Positions 10,231 through 19,123 of a stretch of DNA of 30,265 nt are shown one piece after another. Position numbers and translations under genes: made by a program. Source of the DNA: Actinobacteria bacterium UBA4719 (lineage in GTDB: Bacteria > Actinomycetota > Actinomycetes > Actinomycetales > Dermatophilaceae). The stretch's first letter is position 1, and each line of letters opens with the position of its first letter. Below the pieces are notes generated by a model, which was not told where the DNA came from, did not search any database, and worked only from the letters and a program-made list of their open reading frames with translations. The stretch is from the NCBI GenBank assembly GCA_002404345.1, contig DHJN01000021.1:1900-32164 (forward strand), read 5' to 3'.

Positions 10231-11883
10231 GTGGCTTTTCTGGTACTGGCTGATGGCAGGCTTCGGGTGAGGCACCCTGACTCGTACAGCGTGCCTCGAG
10301 GGCGTTCCGCGGCGGCGGACCACCGGCGGGGGCTACCACCGCGCACCGCTGCCGGGACAGAGCCAGTGGGGCCCACCCACGACGTCTCCTCGGCCCTGCT
10401 CGAGGCGTTCGCCGCACAGAGCCTGGAGCTGGTGGAACCCGTCGAGCTGGTGCCCTCCACCCAGGCGAATCTGACCGGACCACGCGCGCGTCGGCCCAGC
10501 CGGCCCGCGAAGATACACCTCGCACTGGACCTGGCCGAGGGCGAGGACGCGGTGGTCCTGCTCGAACAGGACGGGTTCTTCTCGTGGCAGCGACCCGTCG
10601 GTTACGACCGGGCGCCGACGAGGGCCCGGCGTCGTTCAGGACCGCCATCGACGGGCCAGCGTGGTGCGGTACCACCGACGACCCGGGTCGTTCGGTTCGA
10701 GATCGATGTGCGACCCGCAGCACCTGCCAGGCCGGCCGCTCGCACCAGCGCCGCATTCGGGCCCTTTGGTGACGTCGTCATCGGTCGTCTGAAGGCGTAC
10801 GTGCTGAAGTTCATCCCCGGCGTGATCACGACAATCCTCGAACGGGACATCCAGCCCGGGCTGGTGGTGATGACCGGCAAGGATGTGAAGGGCTGGCCGC
10901 TCGTCGACAACCTCACCCAGGTGGCGCTGCCCGAGACCCAACCCGCGAAGATCCTCCTCCTCATCCATGGGACGTTCTCGTCCACCGCGGGCTGCTACGG
11001 CGTGCTCACGTCGACGGCACCGGGGCAGGAGCTGCTGGACGCTGCCGCACACTCGTACGACGCGGTCATCGGCTTCGACCACCGGACCCTGAGCCGCGAC
11101 CCGCTGGCGAACGCGACCGACCTGCTAGCCCGCCTGAAGGCCCAGCACCTGACCCACACCCCGACGATCGACATCGTCTCGCACAGCCGCGGCGCACTCG
11201 TGGCGCGCAGCCTCATCGAGTACCTGTTGCCGAAGGAGACGTTGCCCGCGAACATCGGCAAGGTCGTCTTCGTCGGCGCGACCAACGACGGGACCCTGCT
11301 GGCCGAACCGGACAACTGGGGGGCCTTCGTCGACCTCCACACCAACCTCGCGGCGGGAGTGGCGCGGTCCATCGAGTCCGGCACTGGAAAGGCGCCGGTG
11401 GCCGAGGTGGTGAAAGGCCTGCTCAAGGGGGTTGGCCCGTTCGTGAAGTACCTCGTGTCGGTCACCGAACGACAGATCCCGGGCCTGGCGGCGATGGAGC
11501 CCGATGGCCCGTTCATCAAGCGGATCAATCAGACACAGCCGGGTCAGCCTGTGCCCGGCACACCGTGGTACGTCGTCTCCTCGGACTTCGACGCGAAGCT
11601 CTTCGATAACCAGCATGAGCCGCCCGAGCTGCCAGCAGAGCTCGTGGCCAAGCTGGCCGACGGTCTGGCTGACCGGTTGATTGGCACCAGGAACGACATC
11701 GTCGTCGATACCGCGTCGATGGGGTCCGTTGACCTGCCGTCCGGGGGCGGGTTCATCAAGGACTCGTTGGACTTCGGCACCAACGGGGTCGTCTACCACC
11801 TCAACTACTTCATCCAGCCGAAGGTCTGTACTGCGCTGATGGACTGGCTCGAGATCCCCGGGGTCGCGACGTCCCGCTCCTAG
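10231..11883 (+). CDS. Large alpha/beta-hydrolase (lipase-like) protein
   Basis: About 550 residues. The C-terminal two-thirds is an alpha/beta-hydrolase: KILLLIHGTFSSTAGCYG supplies the oxyanion strand, IDIVSHSRGALVARSLIEYL carries the nucleophile Ser in S-H-S-R-G, DIVVDTASM is a candidate acid region, and VYHLNYF a candidate catalytic His. The first roughly 200 residues are a variable, basic region of unknown function with no signal peptide, so the protein is probably cytoplasmic. The start is uncertain: GTG 10231 follows GGGAGGG by 9 bases and is preferred over ATG 10207 and TTG 10171, which lack good sites. Similar hydrolase modules occur beside caspase-like or CHAT proteins, but none is present here. 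It converges on the next gene. Confidence 0.8.
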   Translation: MAFLVLADGRLRVRHPDSYSVPRGRSAAADHRRGLPPRTAAGTEPVGPTHDVSSALLEAFAAQSLELVEPVELVPSTQANLTGPRARRPSRPAKIHLALDLAEGEDAVVLLEQDGFFSWQRPVGYDRAPTRARRRSGPPSTGQRGAVPPTTRVVRFEIDVRPAAPARPAARTSAAFGPFGDVVIGRLKAYVLKFIPGVITTILERDIQPGLVVMTGKDVKGWPLVDNLTQVALPETQPAKILLLIHGTFSSTAGCYGVLTSTAPGQELLDAAAHSYDAVIGFDHRTLSRDPLANATDLLARLKAQHLTHTPTIDIVSHSRGALVARSLIEYLLPKETLPANIGKVVFVGATNDGTLLAEPDNWGAFVDLHTNLAAGVARSIESGTGKAPVAEVVKGLLKGVGPFVKYLVSVTERQIPGLAAMEPDGPFIKRINQTQPGQPVPGTPWYVVSSDFDAKLFDNQHEPPELPAELVAKLADGLADRLIGTRNDIVVDTASMGSVDLPSGGGFIKDSLDFGTNGVVYHLNYFIQPKVCTALMDWLEIPGVATSRS

Positions 11884-12767
11884 CGCTGCCTCACGTCGCG
11901 CCGCCGCACCTCGCGGGCAACGGCGCTGGCCCCCTCAGCGCCCATCACGATCGTGTAGTGGTTGACGTCAGGCACTGCACGGATTGTCACGTCGGGCAGC
12001 TCCGCCTTCCAACGCTCGACCTCGCTCGGGCTGTAGAGACCGGGCGTCTCGTTGAGCATTCCACGTGGTGCGGTCATCAGCGTGACCGGTTGCCTCAGCT
12101 CGGCAATCGCGGTCAGCACGAACTCCCCGCCATACAGGTCCATCGAGTCCTGCTTCACCGCCTCCATGGAGGCCGACGGACGCAGCTCCGGCTCGGTGCC
12201 GGTCAGGTCGTAGTTGGCGTAGTCGACGACGGACTGGTTCCACTCGGCGGCGAAGGCCGGGTGCTGCTTCCAGAACTCGAGGTACGCCGCGCGATCCGGG
12301 AAGGTCATGGACAAGCGCCGGGCGGCAGGGCCGAGGGTGGCCTCCAGCAAGTCCTCCTTACTGACGCCTGCCGGGATGGACAGCGGGAAGCCGCCATCGA
12401 TCAGCAGCACCTCGCTGAACCGATCTGGATACAGGTGAGCCGTGACGACCGCGACGAATCCGCCCATCGAATGCCCGACGAGAATCGCGCGCGGCAGCTC
12501 CAGTGCCTCGATCACAGCCTCGACATCCGCTGCGTGCCTGGCCATCCCGTACGGCCCGGGCAGCCCGGCGCTGCGGCCCCGGCCCCGTAGGTCGGGGGCG
12601 ATGAGACGCACCTCGGGTATGGCCTCGGCGATCACCGCCCAGGCCAGGTGGGACGCGGTGACCCCATGCACGGCAATGACCGTCGGCGCGGCCGGGTCGT
12701 CCGAACCCCATTCGCCGACACGGAGAGTTCCGCCGTCCGCTGGCACGTCGTGTAGGCGGTACGTCAC
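11880..12767 (-). CDS. Alpha/beta-fold hydrolase
   Basis: Compact 295-residue alpha/beta-hydrolase, probably a cytoplasmic esterase or lactonase-type enzyme. VIAVHGVTASHLAW is the oxyanion block, LIAPDLRGRGRS follows, LVGHSMGGFVAVV gives nucleophile Ser100, and DVNHYTIVM near the C-terminus gives the catalytic His. I chose the GTG at 12767, with GGAG about 8 bases upstream, rather than an upstream start at 12872, because the extra 35 residues are basic and unlike the family. Its stop codon overlaps that of the convergent upstream hydrolase: both use the same CTAG. Substrate unknown. Confidence 0.87.
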   Translation of the reverse strand: MTYRLHDVPADGGTLRVGEWGSDDPAAPTVIAVHGVTASHLAWAVIAEAIPEVRLIAPDLRGRGRSAGLPGPYGMARHAADVEAVIEALELPRAILVGHSMGGFVAVVTAHLYPDRFSEVLLIDGGFPLSIPAGVSKEDLLEATLGPAARRLSMTFPDRAAYLEFWKQHPAFAAEWNQSVVDYANYDLTGTEPELRPSASMEAVKQDSMDLYGGEFVLTAIAELRQPVTLMTAPRGMLNETPGLYSPSEVERWKAELPDVTIRAVPDVNHYTIVMGAEGASAVAREVRRRDVRQR

Positions 12768-12926
12768 GGTGTGCTCCAACCGCCGTCGACCGGGTTCCTG
12801 GCTCCGATGCCCATGGCCGCATTGTCGCCCGCGCCAGCACCCCAGCGCAACGATTTTCGGCGGCTCAGCCAACCGCTCGGCATACGACGTGGCGAACCTT
12901 CCGCTGACGCCCGCCCGAGGTTGGCC

Positions 12927-14186
12927 TCAGTTTTCCCATCCGCGGGACAGGGCGGCCGCGGCCGCCCGTCGCCCCAGCTCGATTCCAGCCGCGAAGTACC
13001 CCTCATCGAAGAACAAGTAGCTGAGCAGCTCGCGGCGTCCCAATGCATCCCCAGCGCCGCGGATGGCCTGCCCGACCAACCAGTTGTCCATCGCGGTGAG
13101 CCGGCCGAGACCATTGGTTCGGCGCTCGAAGACCTCCGCTGCACACCGTCCCATCTCGCCGGGGGGCGGGGACACCGCCATCACGTCGATCTGCCGGTAT
13201 GGGCGACCTTGGCTGCCGGTCAGCAGGTCTGGCCGACCGGCTTTACACGCCTTTGCCACCAGCCGGTTGGTGCGACGCAACGAATGCAGGTCCTCTGTCG
13301 TCCGGTCGGCGAGGGCGGCATGCAGGACCTGCGCAGCCGCGTCGGCGATATCGGGGCTCTGGTTCGTAAAGTCGGGTGGTGGCGGTGGACCATAGGTCGT
13401 GGCGGTCGCCGAGACGAGCACGACCTTGGATGCGCCCAGGCCAACCGCTGGGTGCAGCGGAGTGTTGAGCCGGACCCCGCCGTCCAGATACCAGCCAGTG
13501 GCGTGCTCGGGCTCGGTGATCCGCACCGGGGGGAAGGCCACCGGGATCGCCGAGGACGCCAGCACGTGGCCGGGGGTCAGGGGTCCGCGCACCACGTCCA
13601 GGGCCCGGTCCCGAAATCCGCCATAGTCGCTGGCAACGTGTTCGTCCAGGAACAGCACGCTGCGCCCGCTCGCCTCGCCGGCGACGGTGCTGTCCGACTC
13701 GGCTGGCATCCGGGTGGCGATCACACCCACGGCGGCCAGCACACCGCCCGCGACGTTGGCGGCCAGCTGCTGGGTCTGAAGCTCGTCGGCTGCGGTCCGG
13801 CGTAACGGTCCGGTGTCCAGCAGGCTCGATGCCCCAGGGCCGATGCCGAGGAACGCGCCGGCGGCATACTGCAAGCCGGTGAGTGCCGACGAGAACGACA
13901 ACAGCCGTCGGTACACGTGTTCGTCGCTCATCTGCCGCCAGACCCCAATCACCTCCTCGGCGGCCTTCTCGGCACCCAGGTGCGCCACAGACCCCCATAG
14001 AACGGCGTTGATGCTGCCTGCGCTCGTGCCGAGCCAGATCGTCGGCGTCAACCCGTCGCGCTCGAGTGCCGGGATCAGCTCAGCCAGCGCCCCGGCCTGG
14101 AAGGCGCCACGCGCGGCCGCTCCGGACAGGACGACCGCGACCGTCCCGGTGTCCCCATTGTCGCTCGACCTCGACCGTGTGGCCAT
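12927..14186 (-). CDS. Patatin-like phospholipase
   Basis: A 419-residue patatin-family acyl hydrolase using a Ser-Asp dyad to cleave lipid esters. VVLSGAAARGAFQAGAL (about 18-34) is the glycine-rich oxyanion loop, LGTSAGSINAVLWG carries nucleophile Ser55 in G-x-S-x-G, and YLDGGVRLNTPLHPA gives the D-G-G motif with the catalytic Asp. There is no signal peptide. I chose ATG 14186 with GGAGG 8 bases upstream; a longer in-frame ORF to 14345 adds 53 atypical residues. It faces away from the DUF4352 gene, leaving a 199-bp divergent region with an inverted repeat. Confidence 0.9.
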   Translation of the reverse strand: MATRSRSSDNGDTGTVAVVLSGAAARGAFQAGALAELIPALERDGLTPTIWLGTSAGSINAVLWGSVAHLGAEKAAEEVIGVWRQMSDEHVYRRLLSFSSALTGLQYAAGAFLGIGPGASSLLDTGPLRRTAADELQTQQLAANVAGGVLAAVGVIATRMPAESDSTVAGEASGRSVLFLDEHVASDYGGFRDRALDVVRGPLTPGHVLASSAIPVAFPPVRITEPEHATGWYLDGGVRLNTPLHPAVGLGASKVVLVSATATTYGPPPPPDFTNQSPDIADAAAQVLHAALADRTTEDLHSLRRTNRLVAKACKAGRPDLLTGSQGRPYRQIDVMAVSPPPGEMGRCAAEVFERRTNGLGRLTAMDNWLVGQAIRGAGDALGRRELLSYLFFDEGYFAAGIELGRRAAAAALSRGWEN

Positions 14187-14273
14187 GCTGACCCTCCTGG
14201 TGAGCCCGCCTCGCCACCCTGCGCGGCGTCGGCTTGGATCCACCGTAGTCAAGACAACACCCCGCGGACTGCC

Positions 14274-14287
14274 ATGACATACGTCAT
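14274..14287. promoter_or_regulatory. ATGAC-N4-GTCAT inverted repeat in a divergent promoter region
   Basis: A perfect 5+5 inverted repeat (ATGAC ATAC GTCAT), followed by a related CGACAT, lies between the divergent patatin and DUF4352 genes. It is a candidate operator; no regulator is encoded nearby. Confidence 0.35.
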
Positions 14288-14385
14288 ACGACATAACACC
14301 CGATTCGGCGCATAACGGGAGTAGATATGACTTTGGTGGGAGCACCAGGCGCCTGCCCGGAAACTCATTACGGGCGGGAAGAGAA

Positions 14386-15107
14386 ATGACCGATCAACGG
14401 ACCACCCCATCCCCCGAGTCGACATCCCCGAAGCACGCCGAGGTGCAAGGGGAGGTGCAGGCCCAGGGCGCCAAAGTGCAGGCCATGGGCGCCAAAGTGC
14501 AGGCCGAGATGCAGGCCGACGCGGAGAATGCGCATCGCAAGGCAACACGCCCCTGGTTCGGGAAGAAGCGCTTCATTCTGTTGGCCGTCATCCTTCCGTT
14601 CGTGATCATCAAGGCCAGCGCGGGAAGCGGCGACAACGGGACCTCCGACCCGGCCAGAAGCGGCTCACAGTCAAACGTCGCGAGCGCCCCTGAAGCCAAG
14701 CCGGCGGGCGCCTGGATCGGCACGAGAGTCCGCGACGGCGAGTTTGAGTTCGTCGTGACCTCCATGCAGCGGCTCGGAAGGACCCTCGCGAGCCAGTCCG
14801 GCATGACGAAGACCGCACAAGCGAGTTCGTGATCGTCCGGGTCAATGTCACCAACGTCGGCAACACGCCACAGACCCTCACCACCATGGGTCAGTTCCTG
14901 TTCGACGACAAGGGCCAGAGATTCGCGACCAGTGCGGCGATCTTGTCCCTCACGGGCGCCGACAAGTTCTTCCTGAAGAACATCAATCCCGGCACCAAAG
15001 TGATGGGCGCCCCACTGCTGTTCGAAATGACCCCCGGAACCAAGATCGCCAGCATCGAGCTGCACGACTCCATGATCTCGACCGGCGTGAAGGTGAAGCT
15101 GTCCTGA
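14386..15107 (+). pseudogene. DUF4352 membrane protein split by a frameshift
   Basis: ATG 14386 opens a reading frame with a repetitive AQGAKVQAMGAKVQ region, a basic stretch and one transmembrane helix (about 63-77, FILLAVILPFVIIKA), followed by the start of a DUF4352 immunoglobulin-like domain (WIGTRVRDGEFEFVVTSM). The frame stops at 14832. The rest of the same domain (FVIVRVNVTNVGNTPQTL to KVKLS) continues in another frame to 15107. One extra G near 14822, turning CAAGCGAGTTC into CAAGGCGAGTTC, would restore the family sequence AQGEFVIVRV exactly. So it is a one-base deletion or an assembly error in a gene of about 240 codons. The frames also overlap as GTGA, so coupled translation of two halves is possible but unlikely. 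Confidence 0.82.
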
Positions 15108-15118
15108 TCAGGCTGGCG

Positions 15119-15291
15119 TCACCGTTGGGCTCGCCTCTCGCGCAGCATCCGGATCGCGTCGGGAATCCGCCGCTGCCGGGGTCTCATCCTTCTTGGTAGG
15201 TGAACCCCTTGATGGTGACGCGCACGGGTGGGCGTTTGGTGGGGCCCAGAGCGGTCATGACGTCGTTGGGCACTTGGATTCCGAGGGTGAA
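15119..15291 (-). pseudogene. Remnant of a DUF1905/YdeI-like protein gene
   Basis: Downstream of the MFS gene on the minus strand a short frame reads FTLGIQVPNDVMTALGP, then KRPPVRVTIKGFTYQ, resembling the N-terminal DUF1905 strand-helix-strand, and stops. Overlapping it in another frame, RQRRIPDAIRMLRERRAQR and a stop codon resemble the conserved C-terminal end of YdeI/OmpD-associated proteins. The roughly 100 codons expected between are missing, so this looks like an internally deleted and frameshifted relic of a gene of about 150 codons. Confidence 0.6.
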
Positions 15292-15294
15292 TGC

Positions 15295-16704
15295 TCACTC
15301 GTCGCGGAACAGGTGCGCGGTCCGCGCCGCGGTGCCGAACGCCCAGCGTCCCGACGTCAGCGCACCTATGCCGAGTACGGCGAGCCCACAGCCCGCAACG
15401 ATCCACCACGCCGGATGGCTGGCCGCGGCGAAGCCGGTCTTCAGCGGACCGGCCAGGCCCGAGCTCAGCACCGAGCCAACCACCGCGACGCCGAGTGCCA
15501 TGCCGATCTGGCGGCTCGTGGACGCAACCGCCGCGGCGACGCCGGCCTGGCTGCGCGGCATACCGGACACGGCCGTGTTCGTGATCGGCGCGTTGACCAG
15601 TCCGAACCCCAAACCGAAGACGACGTAGCTCGCGAGCACCCACACCAGCGCCGTGTCCGCGTCGAGGCCGACGAGCATCAGGCCCCCGGCGCACATCGAG
15701 GCGCCGGCGACGAGCAGCGGGACGCGCGGGCCACGCGAACCGACGAGGCGTCCGGACAGGGGCGCGAAGATCAGCGTCATCACCGCCAGCGGCATCGTGC
15801 ACAACCCTGCCTGCAGGGCAGACAACCCGCGCACGTCTTGGAGGTAGAGCGTATTGAGGAACAAGAAGCCCGAGAATGCGCCAAACGCGCCGATCGCGAT
15901 GACCGTCGCGCCGGAGAATGGAGCGCTGCGGAAGAAGCGCAGCTCGATCAGCGGATCGATCCGGCGAGGCTCGTAGACGAGCAGCGTCCCGATCGCGACG
16001 AGCGCCAGCGCGAGCAGGCCCAGTGTCGTCGCCGACGTCCAGCCCGTCCGCGGCGCGTCGATGATCGCGTACGTCAGGCTCGCCAGCACCACGATCACCA
16101 GCAGCTGGCCCACGGCGTCCACTCGCCGGGCGCGTGGTGCCCTCGACTCGGGGACGAAGCGGGCGGCGAGGCCGATCGCGGCGAGGCCGATCGGGATGTT
16201 GATCCAGAAGATGGACCGCCAGCCAACCGTCTCGGTGAGCACGCCGCCGACGATCGGGCCGAGTCCCAGGCTGATACCGACGACGCCGCCCCACACCCCG
16301 ATGGCGCGAGCGCGCTCGCGCGGTTCGGTGAAGACGTTGGTGATGATGGACATCGCGACTGGGTTCAGCATCGAGGCGCCGATCGCCTGCACCATCCGGA
16401 ACGCGATCAGCCAGCCCAGCCCTGGTGCCAGGCTGCACAGCAGCGAGCCGAACGTGAAGAGCACCAGGCCGGTCTGGAAGGTCCGCCGCCGCCCCAGCCG
16501 GTCGGCCGTCGAACCGGACAGCAGCAGCAGGCTCGCGAGCACCAGGATGTAGGCGTCGATCGTCCACTGGAGACCCGACAGCGACACGTACAGATCCTTG
16601 CGAATGGACGGCAGCGCGACGTTGACGATCGTGTTGTCCATGCCGACGATCAGCAGGCTCATGCAACAGATCGCCAGGACGAGCAGGCGGCGGCGCTGAC
16701 TCAT
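15295..16704 (-). CDS. MFS drug-resistance transporter (DHA2, 14-TMS type)
   Basis: A proton-driven exporter of the EmrB/QacA subfamily, about 469 residues in the membrane. Hallmarks are motif D1 (MDNTIVNVALPSI), motif A after helix 2 (LSGSTADRLGRRR), and motif C (a G-rich block around SLGLGPIVGGVLT) in helix 5, which marks antiporters. Helices fill most of the length. The start is ATG 16704; the codon before it (TTG) is less likely. It lies 15 bp after the nitroreductase-like gene and is probably co-transcribed. The export substrate is unknown. Confidence 0.92.
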   Translation of the reverse strand: MSQRRRLLVLAICCMSLLIVGMDNTIVNVALPSIRKDLYVSLSGLQWTIDAYILVLASLLLLSGSTADRLGRRRTFQTGLVLFTFGSLLCSLAPGLGWLIAFRMVQAIGASMLNPVAMSIITNVFTEPRERARAIGVWGGVVGISLGLGPIVGGVLTETVGWRSIFWINIPIGLAAIGLAARFVPESRAPRARRVDAVGQLLVIVVLASLTYAIIDAPRTGWTSATTLGLLALALVAIGTLLVYEPRRIDPLIELRFFRSAPFSGATVIAIGAFGAFSGFLFLNTLYLQDVRGLSALQAGLCTMPLAVMTLIFAPLSGRLVGSRGPRVPLLVAGASMCAGGLMLVGLDADTALVWVLASYVVFGLGFGLVNAPITNTAVSGMPRSQAGVAAAVASTSRQIGMALGVAVVGSVLSSGLAGPLKTGFAAASHPAWWIVAGCGLAVLGIGALTSGRWAFGTAARTAHLFRDE

Positions 16705-16719
16705 CAACTCAGCGGCACC

Positions 16720-17187
16720 TCAGCGTTGCAGCTGCAGAAACGCCGGGAAGCCGAACCGGCGGATGACCACGCGTTCCAGTCCTCCAGCCGCTCTGAGGGC
16801 AACGTCGACGCCGACCAGCTGAGGATCTGTGACCCGATACTGGACGCCCTTCCAGCGGATGCTGCACCCCTTGGCGGCGAGAACGTTCTGAACCCAGTTG
16901 GTATTGGACCCCCACGGCAGCCCAATAACGAAAGTCTCTGGCGTCACCAGCACGGCCACGGGGATCGCGTACTCGTGACCAGTGCGGCGGCCGCGATGGC
17001 GAAGCACGGCCCACAGCGGGAACCAGCGTCGACCGGCGAGCTGACGAGCCAGCGGACTGGTGAGCATCACCAGGCGAGCAGGGGGCCTAGAGCGCGCTGT
17101 GACGCCGGACGCCAGGGGTGCCGGAGGTCTGGGGGTGGCCTGGCCAGCGGGTTGGGACTCGTCATCTGGACCGTGGTTCGCTGCCAT
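16720..17187 (-). CDS. Nitroreductase/quinone-reductase family protein (Ddn-like, F420-type)
   Basis: A 155-residue protein of the deazaflavin-dependent nitroreductase family. The core is recognisable: LWAVLRHRGRRTGHEYAIPV, then FVIGLPWGSNTNWVQNVLAA and CSIRWKGVQYRVTDPQLV. These blocks form the split-barrel cofactor site. A proline-rich N-terminal 30 residues precedes it. ATG 17187 has GAGGAGG about 8 bases upstream. It leads a short operon with the DHA2 exporter; a reductase with an exporter suggests handling of toxic electrophiles, which is an inference. Confidence 0.88.
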   Translation of the reverse strand: MAANHGPDDESQPAGQATPRPPAPLASGVTARSRPPARLVMLTSPLARQLAGRRWFPLWAVLRHRGRRTGHEYAIPVAVLVTPETFVIGLPWGSNTNWVQNVLAAKGCSIRWKGVQYRVTDPQLVGVDVALRAAGGLERVVIRRFGFPAFLQLQR

Positions 17188-17382
17188 GTTCTCAGCCTCC
17201 TCGAATTCCCCTCACGACGAAAGCCCAGAGTGGGGCAACAGCTCCTGTTTCGTTCGCCCCGTCAATTCTGATTGAGCCGGCTCGGCGCGAGAACGTCATG
17301 CGCGCGATGTTTGGGAGGGGGTTGTCAGCTGACGGGGAACTTCGAGGCATCAGTGGCCCCGGCACGAGTTAGGCTGCCCCGT

Positions 17383-18711
17383 ATGAGGAGTGGGGGCCAT
17401 GCAAAATGGTGGTTGATGGCCACGACCTTGTGCTTTGGGCTCGCGGCCTCGAGTTGCGCAGGATCGTCGGAGTCATCCTCACCCCCGTCGTCCGCGGTGG
17501 CCACAGTCCGGGCCTCAACACTGCCTGCGGAGGCGACCTCAACGACGGTCACGTCCGCGGCATCGAGTCAGAGCAAGCCAACCAGGACGACCGGGTTGGG
17601 CGCGACGCCATCGCCGACGGCGATCTTCGCCCCTACCTCGCCAGCCCCTGCTGCGACCACTGACCCCGCTGTCCGAATGCTCGCCGCCATGAGCCAGCAG
17701 CAGCGCGTCGGCCAGCTGATCATGGTCGGCACCAAGGCGACCGGTGCCTCGAGCTCGACGCTGAGCGCGATCAGTAACTACCACGTCGGCAATGTGATCC
17801 TTACCGGTCGCAGTACCCTCGGGATCGCTTCCACCACCAGGGTCGTTGCGCGACTGCGCGCGCGGACCACTGTGTCCGCGACGGCGAAGGTCGGCCTGTT
17901 TGTAGCCACAGACCAAGAAGGCGGAAAGGTGCAAGTTCTTAGCGGGCCGGGGTTCAGCACCATTCCCAGCGCACTGACGCAGGGCGTCTGGGCCACGTCG
18001 ACTCTGCGCGCTCGCGCGGCCACCTGGGGCAGGCAACTGAGATCGGCCGGCGTGAACGTCAACCTGGCCCCGGTCACTGACACCGTGCCACACGCCACAG
18101 CCCAGTCCAATCGACCCATCGGCTTCTACCAGCGGGAGTTCGGCTTCACCACAGCTGTGGTCGGCCCGCACGCTTCCGCCTTTGTTCAAGGCATGCAATC
18201 CGCCCGTGTTGCAGCCACGCCGAAGCACTTTCCCGGCCTGGGGCGGGTCATGGGCAACACCGACACAACAGCTGGTGTCACGGACTCGATCACCACCCGC
18301 ACGAGCACCTACCTGGGACCTTTCCGGCAAGCGATCGCGGCGGGGGCGCCCTTCGTCATGATGTCGAGCGCGTACTACTCGAAGATCGACTCCAACCACC
18401 CGGCGTGCTTCTCGCGCGTGGTCGTGACCGGCATGTTGCGTGGCGACCTTGGATTCCAGGGAGTGGTCATCAGCGACGACCTCGGCCGCGCCCAACAGGT
18501 CGCGCGCTGGTCCGCGGGCTCACGAGCGACGCAATTCATCGCAGCCGGCGGGGACGTGGTCCTGACCGTCGACCCAGCGCTGGCTCCCGCGATGGCGGAG
18601 GCCATCGCAGCCAAGGCGAACAGCAGCGCTTCCTTCCGAAGGCAGGTCGACAGTGCGGCGCTTCGCGTACTGCGGGCCAAGGCTGCGACGAGCCTGCTAC
18701 CGGTGACCTGA
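17383..18711 (+). CDS. Glycoside hydrolase family 3 lipoprotein (NagZ/LpqI-like)
   Basis: Surface lipoprotein of 442 residues that probably removes N-acetylglucosamine from cell-wall fragments. The N-terminus has RSGGHAKWW, a hydrophobic core and a lipobox ending AASSC, followed by a Ser/Thr/Pro-rich linker to about residue 105. The GH3 domain then shows QQRVGQLIMVG, FVATDQEGGKVQVL, KHFPGLGRVMGNTDT and the candidate nucleophile Asp in GVVISDDLG. KHFPGLG rather than KHFPGHG is as I recall it for mycobacterial LpqI. I chose ATG 17383: TAGGCT at 17370-17375 lies 7 bases upstream, suggesting a leaderless mRNA. The divergent gap to 17187 also holds the palindrome GTCAGCTGAC at 17324. Confidence 0.88.
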   Translation: MRSGGHAKWWLMATTLCFGLAASSCAGSSESSSPPSSAVATVRASTLPAEATSTTVTSAASSQSKPTRTTGLGATPSPTAIFAPTSPAPAATTDPAVRMLAAMSQQQRVGQLIMVGTKATGASSSTLSAISNYHVGNVILTGRSTLGIASTTRVVARLRARTTVSATAKVGLFVATDQEGGKVQVLSGPGFSTIPSALTQGVWATSTLRARAATWGRQLRSAGVNVNLAPVTDTVPHATAQSNRPIGFYQREFGFTTAVVGPHASAFVQGMQSARVAATPKHFPGLGRVMGNTDTTAGVTDSITTRTSTYLGPFRQAIAAGAPFVMMSSAYYSKIDSNHPACFSRVVVTGMLRGDLGFQGVVISDDLGRAQQVARWSAGSRATQFIAAGGDVVLTVDPALAPAMAEAIAAKANSSASFRRQVDSAALRVLRAKAATSLLPVT

Positions 18712-18718
18712 CTGCAAC

Positions 18719-18770
18719 CGAAGGTGACGCTGGCGGAGAAACACCACAGTTATTCGAGCGTCTACCTTCG
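18719..18770 (+). terminator. Long hairpin after the GH3 gene
   Basis: CGAAGGTGACGCT pairs with AGCGTC-T-ACCTTCG, giving 13 bp with one bulged T around a 25-base loop. It begins 8 bases after the GH3 stop. It lacks a T-run but is the only strong structure before the next transcription unit. The remaining unique sequence to 18882 shows no gene I can support. Confidence 0.65.
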
Positions 18771-18890
18771 TGACCGCCGAGGATATCGGTTGTTCCTTCG
18801 AGGATGGACCCCTCACACCTATATTTCGGTCACGTCGACCCTCTCCCGCCGATCCGCATCTGATCCTGTCGGGCCACTTAGACCGTTTAC

Positions 18891-18919
18891 CTGACAGTCC
18901 CCATGAACACGCATAAAAT
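18891..18919 (+). promoter_or_regulatory. Sigma-70-type promoter A of the ubiquitin-like cassette
   Basis: CTGACA, a 17-bp spacer, and TAAAAT: one mismatch from consensus in each hexamer with optimal spacing. The same elements are present unchanged in copy B although the spacer differs. Transcription would start near 18926, about 210-220 bases before the RING gene start. Confidence 0.7.
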
Positions 18920-18921
18920 TT

Positions 18922-18935
18922 GAGGTAGGCACCTC
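18922..18935 (+). promoter_or_regulatory. GAGGT-N4-ACCTC inverted repeat at the predicted start site, copy A
   Basis: Perfect 5-bp arms around AGGC begin 3 bp after the -10 hexamer. In copy B the arms are identical but the loop is AAGG, so the symmetry survived while the centre changed. It is a candidate operator or 5' mRNA hairpin. Confidence 0.5.
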
Positions 18936-19110
18936 TATAGGCTTTGAAGGGGCGCGAAGACTGCGTGTCTGACAATCTTTCGGGAGCGTGCAGCTGTGAT
19001 TGACGTGGCAATCGTTCCCCCGTGGCTTCCGGTCTGAGCTCGGCGGTCGTCCGTGTTTTTTTCACTCAGCGTTGACCGACCTAGGACGGTAGTGTCCGCG
19101 ACTGAGCCGT

Positions 19111-19123
19111 ATCCGATGCGGAT
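19111..19123 (+). promoter_or_regulatory. Small hairpin just before the ribosome site, copy A
   Basis: ATCCG-ATG-CGGAT ends 5 bases before GGGGAG at 19129-19134. It is identical in copy B (21525-21537). A 5-bp stem here could modulate access of ribosomes, but it is short. Confidence 0.3.

Noticed and set aside
15193..17271. A 692-codon open frame on the + strand, the longest in the window
   Set aside because: It lies opposite the clear DHA2 exporter and nitroreductase-like genes, is rich in Arg/Gln/Asp low-complexity sequence typical of high-GC antisense frames, and matches no family.
18697..19065. Minus-strand frames in both 338-bp repeats sharing a stretch like FYARSWGLSGKR
   Set aside because: Similarity follows from the DNA duplication; flanking residues differ, no ribosome site or family was recognised, and the frame runs against the predicted promoter.
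19073..19096. TTGACC ... TAGTGT as a second promoter near the RING gene
   Set aside because: The spacer is only 12 bp, too short for a sigma-70-type promoter; the upstream 17-bp pair is far better.
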